DNA from: Candidula unifasciata
Taxonomy: Eukaryota; Mollusca; Gastropoda; Stylommatophora; Geomitridae
Assembly: GCA_905116865.2 (NCBI GenBank)
Contig: CAJHNH020004891.1
Span: 32,501 to 96,500 of the forward strand
DNA: 64,000 nt
Reading direction: 5' to 3'
Part shown: positions 23,010 to 35,439 of the stretch, piece after piece
Position numbering within the stretch: the stretch's first letter is position 1
How the letters are laid out: each line of letters starts with the position of its first letter
Notes under the pieces: generated by a model
Database searches by the model: none
What the model saw: only the letters and a program-made list of their open reading frames with translations
What the model was told of the DNA's origin: nothing
Made by a program: the position numbers and the translations under genes

Positions 23010-23690
23010 CTAGAAAAACAACCAATCAAACAACCAATCAGCCAAGCCTACCCAGGTTTAAGCAACCTTTCATTCATTTTCTATCTAAGTTTCGTAAAGA
23101 AAATTGCTCTCTAAACTGCATATCCTCCTTCTGAAATAACTGCTGATCGAACCTCTCTAAGAAGATGGGGGATGCTAGCAATCGCCACAACTAGGATCGT
23201 TTTCTGGCCGAATGTAAGAAGGAGACCGGAAATTTCAGCGCTGTTTTTGTGTTTACCGTCTGGCTGGTGAGCCGTAAAAGGTAATTGGCGCCGGGAATGA
23301 TGGGTGATTGATGGGGCTATTTCTGCACCACCGGTTGGTTGTCTTTGTAACGTCGGTGACGGGGTCGCCCATTGGCTCGCCAGTAGATGACTTCGTTAAT
23401 GGCATCAACACTGCAATAGTTCTTCCTTTTCAGAGCTCACAGTGACGTGCAAAGATATTTTATGTGGCGCACATAACCTAGTCACAATTATAACCTAAAC
23501 CTTTACCTTTGGGGGAGAGGCGTTCCATGTCTAGACGCCTGCATAACGTCTCGAATGTCTTAGGTTTAAAACAACATGGAAGCTGATCTGACTAACTAAC
23601 CTGTGTTTCCGTGCCGACCCAAATGAAAAATCGGTGCCTGGAATTATCCTGAAAAGTAAAGACAGTCGGTTGATATTGTGTCGACTGGTC
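23010..23690. other. Unassigned sequence
   Basis: No gene recognised; short resemblances to SINE bodies only. Confidence 0.35.
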
Positions 23691-23694
23691 CATT

Positions 23695-23697
<3 letters not shown>

Positions 23698-23755
<58 letters not shown>

Positions 23756-23758
23756 ACA
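23698..23758. repeat. (CA)n microsatellite
   Basis: About 60 bp of CA dinucleotides. Confidence 0.95.
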
Positions 23759-23759
23759 A

Positions 23760-24283
23760 ACTACGTGTCTATAACCATTCAACCTATTCCTTCTTTTTTT
23801 CGCGTTAAATTTTTCTTTCATCCGGGCTACTACTAACACACTGGGTACCATAAGATTACAAAATCCTAGTGTGGATAGAAAACCAGATGGCAGATACACA
23901 GTTCAGCCTCCAAAGAAGATGTAATTGGTGCACCCGTAACGACTACAGTGGTAACTTGCAGTTTCTTGTGCCGGTAACGACATGATAAGTGCTAACCGAT
24001 CGACAGTCCCACGCCCAATTAAGGCAATCTTTCAGCTGGTCCGCTGTTTGAGTTTGCTCAAAGAAAATTGCCCTCTAAACCCGTCTGTCGTCTTTGACCG
24101 ATGAAGGAGACACTCCAGGAAGATGAGAAAGTGTGTTCACAATGGCTATATTTTGAGATAGTTTTTTTTTTTTTTTTTGGACAAATGTCAGACGCAGACT
24201 GGAAATTTCAGCGTTCTTTTCTGTCTAATGTCCGGTTGAAGAGTAGGGTCCGTAACTGACGCTCAAAATAATAGGTGATTAAT
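23760..24283. other. Unassigned sequence
   Basis: No gene recognised; poly-T run at 24162-24178. Confidence 0.35.
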
Positions 24284-24284
24284 G

Positions 24285-24585
24285 GGTGCTTTCTTAATAT
24301 CCTACCTCAATCATGGGAAATTCACGGGACAATCAAATATTTCAGGGTGGGGGGGGGGGGGGTTTGGTAGATAGACTACATGCAGTCGTGGGACCTATGT
24401 TGCATGCATTCGTGAGACCTAGGCTGCACTCTCTCGTGGGAAGCAGGTGGGTTGGTGTTAGGGCCAGTACTATATGTTTTCGGGTCGTTAAAAGCATCAC
24501 AACGCTGGGAAACCCAGTCTTACCAACCTCTAGGTTGTTGGACTGTCTTGTGACGTAATCTAGGAAAGGATATTATGAAAGAACC
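24285..24585. mobile_element. MITE-I, uninterrupted copy
   Basis: Ends GGTGCTTTCTTAATATCCTA and inverted AGGATATTATGAAAGAACC. A G homopolymer lies at 24347-24362. There is no coding capacity and no clear target duplication, so the superfamily is open. A partial copy is at 26560-26905, and weak similarity appears at 36800-36940. Confidence 0.65.
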
Positions 24586-24689
24586 AATTAGTGATGACAA
24601 AGAAACCAACACCCGATGCAGTAAAGCTGGTTAAGTATTGGGACAGCTAGCTCCCTTTTACAACATGAGGCAATCCCAATCAGCACAAA

Positions 24690-24935
24690 GAAACATCTTA
24701 TACAAAGCATATTCATTCCCACCCTACGCTACCAGTGCCACAACAAAACATAAAAGAAAATTAGTAACCATGGAAATGAGGTGTCTGAGAAAGGCTGTAG
24801 CAGTGACCAGAAAATATAACATAAGGAATGAGGTCATACGAGATCAAGTCGGCACAGAACCAATTCTAAATTACTTACAAAGACAGCAAATTAAATGGTT
24901 TTCCCACTTAAATAGAGAATGCCTTCTGATGCTAT
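24690..24935 (+). mobile_element. LINE tail 'EVNGG' family
   Basis: Reads VTMEMRCLRKAVAVTRKYNI, RNEVIRDQVGTEPI and QRQQIKWFSHLNR, truncated by the (AGT)n array that follows. Confidence 0.65.
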
Positions 24936-24944
24936 AACGTAGCA

Positions 24945-25235
<291 letters not shown>

Positions 25236-25500
25236 GTTGTTGTATTTCGATGGCTTCAGTTGTACGCGTAGCAGCGTCAGTAAAATTGTAACGACAGAAG
25301 ACGTATGTCCGAGCTGTCCCGAGACGCATTCATCATCTACAACAAATAGGATACAAATAATCATCCCTTTGTTAACCTGACGACCTCCACCGGTTGAGAA
25401 TAATGATGGCAAAATGAGGTTGGCTAAACCAGATTAGCAATGGCAGACGTGTCAAAACTGTATTCTTCTGCCATTTGTGCGTTTGTGTTTAGATTCGTTG

Positions 25501-25552
25501 TCCCCCCCCCCCCCCCCCCCCCCCCCACCCCCCCCCTCCCCCCCCCCCCCCT
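25501..25552. repeat. C-homopolymer tract with few interruptions
   Basis: About 50 nt, almost all C; a potential i-motif (G-quadruplex on the other strand). Confidence 0.9.
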
Positions 25553-25559
25553 TCCCCGA

Positions 25560-25984
25560 ACATTTGTTGTCCGAATAGTTTGTTAAGCTTTTTGGTAAAT
25601 GCTCAATACGTGTGTGTGTGTGTGGAGGGACGTGTGAGACCTAGCCCCTTATACTTTTACATTCATCGGTCCTCGACCATACCTTAACACGAACAAAGAC
25701 AGACAGTAAAACCGCTGACACATAATGTCCATTAACTCCCAGCAATCAAGAACTCTAGCGACTGGGAAACTTGGCTAGATAACGCCTTTATGTCTTCCTG
25801 CTTTTAAAAGTACCCGTACGTGAACCAATCAAGCTATGACTGGTCCCTTTTATTTTATAATTTGTTCCTTAACGGGTCATGGAACGCGGAAGAAACAGTT
25901 TTAACATAGGGTTTCTTGTATCTAATATCATTTTATCATTTCAGCTATATCAGTTCATAATAATATGTGTAATAATCCATCGGT
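25560..25984. other. Unassigned sequence
   Basis: No gene recognised; short (GT)n near 25611-25623. Confidence 0.35.
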
Positions 25985-26160
25985 ATACTTAGGGTATAGC
26001 CTAAAATGGGTACCAGGATGTATGTCCTGGGGAAGTAAAGACGGCCGGCGTAATGCTGACCACATTACCCACCTAGTGCCGATTGGTTTGTAAAAATTGG
26101 GGATGCTTTTCCCATATGCCTGATGCGCGTAAGGCGTGAAAAGGGATATTTACTTATTTT
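25985..26160 (+). mobile_element. tRNA-derived SINE-2, head lost
   Basis: Body only: AAGTAAAGACGGCCGGCGTA, GTGCCGATTGGTTTGTAAAA and the GTAAGGCGTGAAAAGG end block. Confidence 0.65.
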
Positions 26161-26189
26161 ACTTCACTTGGTCAGCTTGTTCGCTTTAG

Positions 26190-26560
26190 GAGAAACGGTA
26201 AGTAGCTTTTGCTTGCAATGCCTAAGAAGAATACTTGGCATTAAGTGTCAAGACAAGATCATAAACACTAAGGTATTGCAAAATAGCAACTACTACCACA
26301 GTTTTCCCAATGCTCAGTCTTGGAAGGTTCAAATGGCTCGGTCACACCTGAAGAATGAAGGGTAGTAGAGTTTCTAAGGACATCCTCTATGGTGAACTAC
26401 AGATGGAAAAAAGTTATCGAGGCTGGCCTCTTCTGTCATAAAAACATGTATAAAGGTAGATTCGTGGGAACCAAATTTCGTGAACCGTGTTGCGTGGTGG
26501 GGGGCAAATCAAAAAGGGAGGGGGGAAACGATTACAGAAATGATAAGAGCTAATCAACTA
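26190..26560 (+). mobile_element. LINE ORF tail, degenerate
   Basis: Reads CLQCLRRILGIKCQDKIINT and SWKVQMARSHLKNEG, the tail family of 6400-6900 and 49262-49770. Confidence 0.6.
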
Positions 26561-26905
26561 ATACGCAATATCCTACCTCCTGACAAACAAGTGATGACGT
26601 CAATAGTAAGTTTTGGCGGGAAAAGAAGGTTTTCAAAACTTGTTGATTACGGTGCATCTTTGCTATACGCAATATCCTGCCTCCTAAAAAACAAGTGATG
26701 ATGTCCCCTGTTACAGTAGGACCTAGGCTGCACTCTCCCGTGGGACGTATGTGGGTTGGGGTTAGGGCCTTTTCTACATAATTTGGGGTAGTTTAAAGCA
26801 TCAGAAAGCCGGGAAGCCCAGTTTTACCGAACTCAAAAATGTTGGACTGTCCTGTGACGTCATCTGGGGGGTAGGATATTACGAAAGAACCCACGGGCGG
26901 ACACC
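26560..26905. mobile_element. MITE-I, diverged copy
   Basis: Right end GTAGGATATTACGAAAGAAC matches the family's inverted end, and the interior shares GACCTAGGCTGCACTCTC and GACTGTCCTGTGACGTCAT. The left end is poorly defined. Confidence 0.5.
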
Positions 26906-27194
26906 TATTGTACTGACATAAAACTGCCCTGAACAACAGGTATGGACAATACAGTATCACGTGACATCACCCATAATGACAGCATCAAATCAGGCAATGC
27001 CCATCTAATCATGGCTTAAACATTCTTTCTGGGGGTCTTGGTGTGTGTCTTATTATTCACATATGAGTGGAGAAATCTCGACCGACTCTGGCTGCATGAG
27101 TCGGCACGACTGCGTTTTTTTTTTTTTCTTTTCACTAAACGGTTTAAGTTGTATTATCAGATGCCTGACGGGTGCACTTAGTTTTGTACAGTGA

Positions 27195-27450
27195 AGTAAA
27201 TGATACTTTTCCCCGCCTTCGGGCGTATTGAGCACATAGGGCTAGACTTATAGATTATAGACCAGTCGGCACGCAGTGGGGGATGTGGTCAGCATCACGC
27301 CGGTCGCTTTCACTTCCGAGGACTGTACCTGGTAACCAGTAAGGTTGAGTTGACTTGGGAGACAATACCATTTTGTAAAAAATAGTCCGGCTGCTGAACC
27401 CGTGACCTTCCGATCTGCAATCGACCGTCTAGCCGCTACGCCACGACGGT
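27195..27450 (-). mobile_element. tRNA-derived SINE-2, minus copy
   Basis: Reverse orientation. The tRNA-like head is at 27390-27450 and the end block (TTTCCCCGCC) is on the left. Confidence 0.6.
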
Positions 27451-28490
27451 TCTTAATTGTTATATACATTATGTGTTCATTGTGTTCACGGGTTAAATTT
27501 TCAAATGCCATTACGGTTACCACATTTAATTTAAAAGTCACACTAGCGGCCACATTACTGTGCATTTCTTTTATTTATTGGAACAATCAGTAGAAATAAA
27601 CTTTTGCTGAAGTTATATTCGTTTGAATACTTTTCCCTCTTATATCCTTTAAAATAATTTTTTAAATTACATTTCCCTTGAAACTTAGACTGGGACAAAG
27701 CTTTAAAGGAGGTGATGTGGTTGTTTTGTTTGTCAGATTTGGGAGACTGCCGACATACCGAACTGTAACACTGAGTAACGACCCGAACCACTGCCCCAAC
27801 ACTCTGAAGGTGCGCTAATTTGGCAGTAGCGCTAACTGTGGGAAGAACAGGTCTAGGAGGCTCCTGCCACTCCATCTCTGGCCGTGACTCAGGGGACAGC
27901 TGCCGCGCCCAGTTTGAAAACAAAAATATTTGCTACATAAAATTCTGAGAAGTGACGAACAGAGAATCATTACACATGCACTTTAATGGGACACTGACGT
28001 GTTGAAGAAAACGAGAGCATCCCAGAGAAACTTAAAGACGGAAAGCTCATATTGTGCCCGCTACTCCATGCATTTTCTACCACATAAACGGCAGCGGTGA
28101 AGACCACGATGAGGCAGAGGACGGGAAAATTAAACTTTCTTTTATTATCTCGGGCAAGAATAAAACTATCTTTCATTATCCTGGACGAAGCCCGGCAAAA
28201 CAATCTGTTAGGATTGTGGATTATGCATCTTAAGTATAATATATTTTGAATTTGTTTGTCAAATAATTATAATAATCGAACTATGTTACCTGTCTTTGAG
28301 GATATTCAAAGTACTTTGAAGTTCCATTTGTATCTGCAGCTGTACCGGAAGCTGACGTGTGCGGATATCCGGATCAAGTTGAAATGTGACGTCACTTGCG
28401 CAACCTACTATATTCAAAATGAGGCTACAAGGTGATGCATCACTAGCAAGCTCCATTGTCTGCTGAAGATAAAGGAGAAAGTAGTAGTCA
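27451..28490. other. Unassigned sequence
   Basis: Only short open frames without recognisable domains. No splice-flanked exon stands out. Confidence 0.35.
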
Positions 28491-28494
28491 ATAG

Positions 28495-28760
<266 letters not shown>

Positions 28761-28879
28761 GAATAGTAGCAGTAAATTACAAACATGACTGCTACTGTTA
28801 ATTCTAAAACTAATATTTATTGTAATGATAATATTAATGATTATGATAATGATAATGATGACATAATTGGCAAAAAAAT

Positions 28880-29345
28880 CTAATAATTTACTGAATTCTT
28901 CTTCTTCTCTTCCACCATTTACCTCAGCGAGGAATTTGAAAGAGGGCCCAAAAAAGGGGGCGGGGGGGGGGGGGATAGTAAGAATCGTTTGTGGGCTTTT
29001 TTCCAGTTGTACAAGTTGGTATTCATTTATGTTAGGTTGCTCTTGATGATGTCGCTCCATATCTTGTGGGGTCTTCCTCTTGCTCTGTGTTCATTACATT
29101 TCTTCAGCGTGGCTCTCTGTGGCAGCTGGTACCAGGGCATTCTCGTTAGGTGGCCAAACCATATCATTTGTTGTTCTGTAATGAATTGTATGACTAGTTT
29201 CAGATCGAGTCTTCTAATTTCTTCATTCCTGGTTTTATCTCCTCTTATCACACCTTCAGCTCTCCTAATACATCTAATCTCTGTTGTTGCGATCTTCCGC
29301 TCATTAGTTGTCGTAAGGGTCCATGTTTGGCACTGGTGGTAATGG
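28880..29345 (-). mobile_element. LINE tail 'EVNGG' family, minus copy
   Basis: The minus strand reads TRNEEIRRLDLKLVIQFI, QMIWFGHLTRMPWYQLPQRA and HRARGRPHKIW, then the EVNGGREEEE end at about 28900-28930. This is the best-preserved copy of the family here. Confidence 0.7.
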
Positions 29346-29424
29346 AAGATAATCTTGAATGTATCAAATAATTAAATGCTTCAAAACTGCCAACAACTGC
29401 CTTTATTACAAATTTACTGGGGAG

Positions 29425-29600
29425 GGGGGCTTAAAACCTGAGGTTTTACGCCCACATAGATAGTGCTGTCGCCCCGACTGTGCATGTGAGAAGTTATTTT
29501 ACCCACAACAGACAAAACCCCCAGGCTTACCTTGGATTCGAACCCGGGTCTCCAGCTTGAGAGCCCAACGTTTCAACCGTTTGACCAGCCACTCCTAGTT
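29425..29600 (-). mobile_element. tRNA-derived SINE-5, minus copy
   Basis: The minus strand carries GGTTCGAATCC near 29537 within a tRNA-like head, and the body has GATAGTGCTGTCGCCCCGAC. Confidence 0.65.
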
Positions 29601-29664
29601 AAGTGCTTACAAACAGAAAAGCAATATCTTCGGGTGATAAGGTGGAGCTTACTTAGCTTCTTGC

Positions 29665-29945
29665 AATATATTTTCCCCGTGTGGGTTCTGGGACCCCATT
29701 GTGGGGAAAAGCAAAAATAGACCCACTGGCTCCCCAACAAGCATGTCGTAAGAGTCGAATCATCGGAGGCTTACTTCGAAGTCAGAGTGCATCTGCCCGA
29801 GCGGCCAAAAATAAAAAAGCTACACAAATAAGCCTGTAAAACGGATGTACACGTAAAACTCAGGCCCTGGCACAAAGCCAAAGTCCAAATGGACGAACAA
29901 CCAGGACTTTCAGACGGAGCTTACAGCCAGTGAACAAAGAAGAAA
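29665..29945 (+). mobile_element. Rep-6 (GAA-tailed repeat)
   Basis: Carries GCATGTCGTAAGAGTCGAAT, CTGTAAAACGGATGTACACG and GTCCAAATGGACGAAC, ending in GAAGAAAAG. Confidence 0.65.
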
Positions 29946-30243
29946 AGAAATAATTTTAAGGAAAAAAGAGCTTTAGAGGTCCCCCCCCCCCCACCCCTTT
30001 TCCACAACCTCACCCCTTCCCCCACTTCACCCCCTTTCATAACCTTATTCCACTTTCTCCCCTCTGCGCAATAATTAGATAGAAAGTAAAAATACCCCCC
30101 AAAAAAATGTATACAGTAATCTCCTCCATTGAACCATTGTCTTTTAATATTTATAATAATCCTTTTTTTTTCTCTCCAGTTTTTGACAATAATTTTTATT
30201 CCTTTCAATTTTCTAAATGATCGTGTTCTTTTTCTTTTTTCAG

Positions 30244-30390
30244 GGTGCAACTACAAACGAACAAGAAGTACGACAGCGTGTAAAAGCTTCAGAACCACCA
30301 GCTTGTGCAGAAGCGTCAGTGGATGTACCACCGGGTGTCACCAGGATATCAAAACAACAGATATCCTACACAGCAAGAACAACATACTGA
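30244..30390 (+). CDS. Weak candidate terminal exon
   Basis: A long pyrimidine tract ending TTTTTTCAG (to 30243) is followed by 48 open codons and TGA at 30388. The peptide starts GATTNEQEVRQRVKASEPPA and has no known domain. Composition is more coding-like than its surroundings, but no partner exon is visible. It may equally be chance next to the LINE that follows. Confidence 0.2.
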   Translation, partial: GATTNEQEVRQRVKASEPPACAEASVDVPPGVTRISKQQISYTARTTY

Positions 30391-30439
30391 AATAATTGCC
30401 CGGGAATTTTTTCACGTTTTTTTTTTTTTTAAAAGAATT

Positions 30440-30805
30440 TACTCTCAGTATGCTATTTACCAGTCGCATTACAACAACATTACAAAAAGAGCAACCAAGA
30501 GGTTTTTTGGAAGAGGCGGGAGTCCGAAGACAACTTATCACAGACATCAGAAGGAGACAGTCATCATTTTGTGGCCATGCTATGAGAAGAGGGAAAATAG
30601 AACATGTTGTGACCACTGGAAAAGATCTGTGCAAGGAGGGATAGGGGAAGATAACGAGAGAAGATGCTTGACAGTCTTGATGCTAGGCATGGAGGTGTGT
30701 CTGCACACGAACTGATACATGCTGCAGGAGATAGCAGATTGAGGACAGGCATGATCGCCCACGCCAGTCGGCAAGGTACCTGATGATAATGATGATGATG
30801 ATTAC
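30440..30805 (+). mobile_element. RTE-like LINE tail with (ATG)n end
   Basis: Reads GVRRQLITDIRRRQSSFCGH, MRRGKIEHVV and, after stops, RHDRPRQSARYL, ending in a GATGAT run (30783-30801). Same family as 33765-34050 and 44575-45135. Confidence 0.7.
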
Positions 30806-31980
30806 ATCAACAAGCAAAGCCGTCTCAACGCATGGGCACTCGCAACACTTGCCCCCACCACCACAAGAATAGGGGCTTGGTACCGAGTGCATTAAAAATC
30901 ATAACACGGGGCAATATAAACTTGTAGCAGTCACGTTAATATTCGCTGTAACTAAATCCACACTGCACTCAGAGAGCTCACGTTTGTATAGACAAGTCTA
31001 CACTTGGTGGGAACAGTAATGCATGTACGTGCTAAAGCATTGATGATTTACATTAACGAATTCATTAATTTATCATCACAATTGTTTACACTTTCTCGTT
31101 AATATTTTGTTTAGATTTATTTGCAAATGCCATTTACACAACACCTCATTTTCAACAACAAAAATGTTTCACATTGAATATTTATTACAAGTCCGTGATT
31201 TCGGCTGCAGTTTTTACATTGTACATCTGAGATCTGTTTTAATCTTTAAAATGTTTATTTTCTTCCTCCCTCTTATCCTGATATAAAAGTGTAGGAATAC
31301 GTTATCAGAAAACATTTGTCCACTTCTCTAATGCGGACACTGATGCTAGCTGCGGTATATTTATAGGCAAATAAACAGATGCACCACTTGGTAAGTACCG
31401 CGACCAATCCCAGCTTTAGCTTCACTTAAAATATTGTGGGAGACCCAAAATGCCGGCTCAGTGATACCAGGTTGTAGTAGCCCAGTGTCGTGGTTTTCTG
31501 TATTTGTCTTGCGCTTCTCGGGTGGTTTAAGTGATGGATTTGTTCATCTTTTTGCAGGTTTTAGCTACACCATTTATCCGTATCTTTCTGGGTTTTCCTC
31601 TCGCCTTTCACTCAGATTTTCTACTGTAAAAAATTTTATTTGCAGTCGTAATAATTTTATGTTTCTTGAGTAGTGGCAATCGAATACATCACTGCCGTCT
31701 TGCTAGGCCCGTCGCGTGGCGGGACAGAGAACAAATCTGACATAGTTGGTGCCCGTCTCCTTCCAGGCGAGCCATTGCCCCGCTAGCCGGAAACATCGAG
31801 GGTTCATTTTTCTGGCATGCACCACGAAGAGATGAGGCTGACCTGGGTGCTCTACGGGTCATTGGCAGGCTACTTAAATTTCACTTTTCGCATCTCCATA
31901 GAGAAGCTAGTCAACCTTAACGCTGCTTGCTGTAGTGCCGAGCTCCTGAGCACGCCCTTACACTCCCCAGGTTCCGTAAC
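30806..31980. other. Unassigned sequence
   Basis: AT-rich, non-repetitive by eye; no gene, no clear repeat. It may be intergenic or deep intronic. Confidence 0.4.
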
Positions 31981-31989
31981 CCTCTAATA

Positions 31990-32184
31990 CAACGGTTCTC
32001 AACCTGTTGGTCGCGACCCTTTTGGGGGTCGAAAGACCCTTTTATAGAGGTCGCTTAAAACCATTAGAAAATACATATTCACTGAAGTTATGAAGTATCA
32101 ACGAAAATAATTTCATGGTTGGGGGTCACCACATCAAGGAAAACTATTAAAGGGTCGCGGCATTAGGAAGGTTGAGAACCTCTG
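31990..32184. mobile_element. hAT-type MITE, SPIN-like, copy 3
   Basis: 195 bp starting CAACGGTTCTCAACC and ending GGTTGAGAACCTCTG. Flanks CTCTAATA (31982-31989) and CCCAAATA (32185-32192) match 6 of 8. The interior (GGTCGCGACCCTTTTGGGGG, CGAAAATAATTTCATGG, AAAGGGTCGCGGCATTAGG) is the closest of the three to the SPIN-type text I remember. Confidence 0.75.
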
Positions 32185-32462
32185 CCCAAATATAAGGTAG
32201 AATAAATCTTGTAGATTGTATTCATTTATTAACTGGCTTCATACTAACAGGATGGCCTTGTGTAATTCATTCGCTTGTTTTGGCTTTATTTTATTAGTTA
32301 CTTTGCTGTTTTTAAAATGAACTGTACCTTGCAAAAATATTCAGTAAAGTGACGTTCACAATTTGAAAACAAGTTGTTAATGTTTGTTTATGCTGCATTG
32401 TTAGTTTAAAAAACTGGCGGGAAAGATGACACTCTAGCCTGGTCCTAGTATGGGATGCATTT

Positions 32463-32600
32463 TTGTTGTTGTTTTATCGCCCCACCCCACTGATTGTCGG
32501 AGGGGCCTAATATAACTAACGGTTGAACGAGGTTTCTGGGACTTGTGCCTGGGTGATTTTCATCCGAATGGTGGCTTTTTGTGTCATCTGGTGTTTATCG
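32463..32600 (+). mobile_element. Rep-7
   Basis: Shares GCCCCACCC, GGTTTCTGGGAC and GTGTTTATCGCT with 35236-35420; reversed relatives at 33605-33745 and 5078-5140. Confidence 0.55.
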
Positions 32601-32635
32601 CTCGTTGTGCGGTTCTAGTGGGGTTGAATCTGACG

Positions 32636-32840
32636 CAATCAAAAGAGGACGTCTAAGAGGAACCCTACAACAAACGTTAATGAGAGAGATCACCGGTACT
32701 GAATAGGATGCCATCCATGATTTGGAAGAGGTAGAACGGAATCGCGGAATAGAATTCGAGCTTGGGGGAACAGGCTTGGAGCTGTATTGAATGGCACAAC
32801 AGGATGCTGATGGAGAGAAGAAGAATGATAAGTTGTTCAT
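32636..32840 (+). mobile_element. LINE ORF tail, degenerate
   Basis: Reads KRGRLRGTLQQTLMREITGT, then IHDLEEVERNRGIEF, resembling an RGRP-type LINE tail. Confidence 0.45.
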
Positions 32841-33114
32841 CCATTAGAAGAGATGAAGACCACTGACCATCCAGTCAAAATCACGGACTAGGGTAACATC
32901 ATCTTAACGTTATCAGGGAGCCTGTTACACATCACTGTTTAGTGAGGTGAAGTCTGTGGCTCAAGACAACCAATGTCGTCAACCACTATTGGAGATTGCT
33001 TCTTCTGGCGGTTGACCACCTGCGGGCAGCAGGTGTTTGTGTGTCTCTTTGTATGGTTTCTCTACCCTGAGCTGTCAAAACTGGAGATTCTACAAGAGTT
33101 GAGTTGCGTCAAGA

Positions 33115-33260
33115 ACTGACATCACAGCACTAGGGGAATTCCAATACACGCCCCGTCCCCATCCTCAGCAGCCAGCGCAGAGTTCCAATACTAATGGTGC
33201 CAGCCGTAATCTGGTTGTATGTCCGTCTTGCCTATCCACTGAGCGTAGTGAGCCGGCCGA
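33115..33260 (+). mobile_element. Rep-8
   Basis: Matches 14735-14835 (GACATCACAGCACTAGGG, GAGTTCCAATACTAATGGTG). Confidence 0.4.
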
Positions 33261-33399
33261 ACCCTCCAGTTACAACCAGCTACCTCATTCTCTTCAGCCC
33301 ATAATGCTATAGTTTCTCTTCTGACTTCGTTAATTGTCCCTAATGGGCTCTGACCACATCTGCATTGTCATGGATCAATTCACCACCCAGTGGTGCAGA

Positions 33400-33575
33400 T
33401 CCAGCCAGTCTGTCTGCCTGTTCATTCTTCAGCACTGTCTGTCTGTGCGTCTGTCCGTCCATCTGGCCTTCCACCTGTCTGTCTCTCTGTCCATTGAGCC
33501 GTCCGCCTGTCTGTATGTCCATCTGTCTGTCTATTTATATGTTCGGCCGTCCGTCCATCTATCCATATCTTTTTC
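33400..33575. repeat. Degenerate CTGT/CCGT tetranucleotide tract
   Basis: Imperfect repeats of CTGT, CCGT and CCAT over about 170 bp. Confidence 0.6.
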
Positions 33576-33604
33576 TCTATGACTGATTGATGCTGAACAC
33601 CATC

Positions 33605-33745
33605 ATGACATCACACCGAGCGATAAACACCCGGTGACACAAAGTGACACCATTGGGATGAGGATCACCCGGGGACAGGTCCCAGAAAACCCGTCTAAAC
33701 GTTAGGTTATATTAGGGACCCCGACCACAGCCAGAGTGGGGCTTT
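33605..33745 (-). mobile_element. Rep-7, minus copy
   Basis: Reverse complement of the 35236 family (GAGCGATAAACACCCGGTG, GTCCCAGAAAACCCG). Confidence 0.55.
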
Positions 33746-33764
33746 AAAACAACAACAAACTTGC

Positions 33765-34050
33765 ATCCTGTACTGGAGTATATTATATACAGCAGCGAGA
33801 AGGAGACAACAAAGTTCTTTGGTCATGTAATGAGAAAAGGAGCACTGGAAAATATCGTGACGAATGGAAATATCACTGGTAGACGAGGCAGAGGCAGACT
33901 AAGAGAACTGATGGTGGATGGCTTAAGACAATGGCATGGAGGAAAATCATCAGTAGAACTGATCTAGAGAGCTAAAGACCGAGATCTGTGGGGACGCATG
34001 AACGCCTACGCCAGTTGGCAAGACACTTGAGGAGGCCTGGAGTAGTTGGT
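33765..34050 (+). mobile_element. RTE-like LINE tail
   Basis: Reads TTKFFGHVMRKGALENIVTN, RRGRGRLRELMVDGL and, after a stop, DRDLWGRMNAYASWQDT. Well preserved for this window. Confidence 0.75.
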
Positions 34051-34493
34051 TAGTGATAAAATCTTTATGTGCGTGTGTGAATGATTGAAGTTTACATACA
34101 TATATACATACATATATACATACATACACATAGATAATATCGGCGCAAATGACTGGAATATTGATGAGCTATTCTCAGCACCTGATTAGCGACCATCTGG
34201 CGAGCCGTCTAATTTATATCAAGGGCCGTCAAACTTAATGAAGCACTTCCAAGCCCAAAGAGGATGAAAATAACAAGAAAGGAAATTATACATCCTGACA
34301 AACCCAGACCAACCGTACTGTAGCCATTACTGTCACGGCAGCCATTACTGTCACGGCAGCCATTGCTGTCACATCTTCCAACATGGGGAGATAATTTCTG
34401 TAGAACACGGATGCTGATGATTATACGGCCGTATTTGGATCTCGGGGATGTTGATTTGACTTCACAAACGCTTTTCAATACTGCGTTTATCGG

Positions 34494-34745
34494 CAGTAAA
34501 GTAAAGGCCCCTTTTCCGCGCCTTTATGTGTAATGGGCACATAGGGCTAGACCTATATTTTATATACCAATCGGTACTCGGTGGTTGGTAAAGTAAACAT
34601 TGTGCCAGCCACATTTACTTCCCAAGACTACACCTAGTACCCTTTCAGGGTTGGGTTGACCTGGGAGCCAAGCTTATCTTAGGGGAAAAAAGGTCGGCTC
34701 CGTCAGGAGCAGGTGAGCGTCTAGCCGCTACACCACGGCGGCTTC
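34494..34745 (-). mobile_element. tRNA-derived SINE-2, minus copy
   Basis: Body and degenerate head in reverse orientation, head at 34700-34745. Confidence 0.65.
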
Positions 34746-34754
34746 CGTTTTATC

Positions 34755-35005
34755 GGTAGAAAATTAAAGTAAAGATCCCCTTTCTCTCCTTTAGGCGCAT
34801 CGGGCATATGGGAAGAGCACCCATATTTTAACAGACCAATCGGCACTTGGTGGGTAATGTTGTCAGCATTACGCCGTTCTTCTTTACTTTCCTAGGACAT
34901 ACATCCTGGTTCCCATTTTAGGCTGGGTCGACCTGCCACGCCCCTATGTCACGATAAAAATTCACGCAGCCCGCAGTGGGATTCGATCACGGTACTGTGC
35001 GTTTT
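34755..35005 (-). mobile_element. SINE-2-like copy with a different head, minus
   Basis: Body as in SINE-2 (CCAATCGGCACTTGGTGGGT, GCATTACGCCG), lying directly next to the previous copy in the same orientation. The head (34960-35005) differs and matches 62878-63140. Confidence 0.6.
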
Positions 35006-35235
35006 ATCGGTAGGGTTCATCTTAAAAGATATATCTATTCCAGTTGTTTCTTCCTTTCTCCATTTCTTTCCTTCTTTCTTTTTTTTTTTTTTTCTTTCTT
35101 TTTTATGTTTTTGCTCACGATGTGCACTTGTTTCTGCAGCGGGGCACTATCGTCATCTGGAGCTGGCAGGCTCGATTTCTGGTATGCTGTCTATTAATAA
35201 ATAAGGTTCTATCCAAATCGTCCCCTTGTGGGATG

Positions 35236-35420
35236 CAATGTTTCGTTATTTTGAAGCCCCACCCTGGCTTTTGTCGGGGGCCCTGGATATAGCCGGGGCT
35301 GAAATATAGTCTAACGGCTGAACGGGGTTTCTGGGACCTCTCCACGGTTGGTCCTCATCCGCATGGTGCCACTTTGTGCCACCGGGTGTTTATCGCTTGT
35401 GTAATGTCCTGGCGGGGTAC
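35236..35420 (+). mobile_element. Rep-7, fullest copy
   Basis: Extends from GAAGCCCCACCCTGG to GTCCTGGCGGGGTACAAC; reference for the family. Confidence 0.55.
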
Positions 35421-35439
35421 AACAAACAAGCAAGCCAGC

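Noticed and set aside
27555..27923. 122-codon minus-strand frame
   Set aside because: No recognisable family, no splice context; composition like its surroundings.
32595..32840. 81-codon minus-strand frame
   Set aside because: Antisense shadow of a LINE tail.
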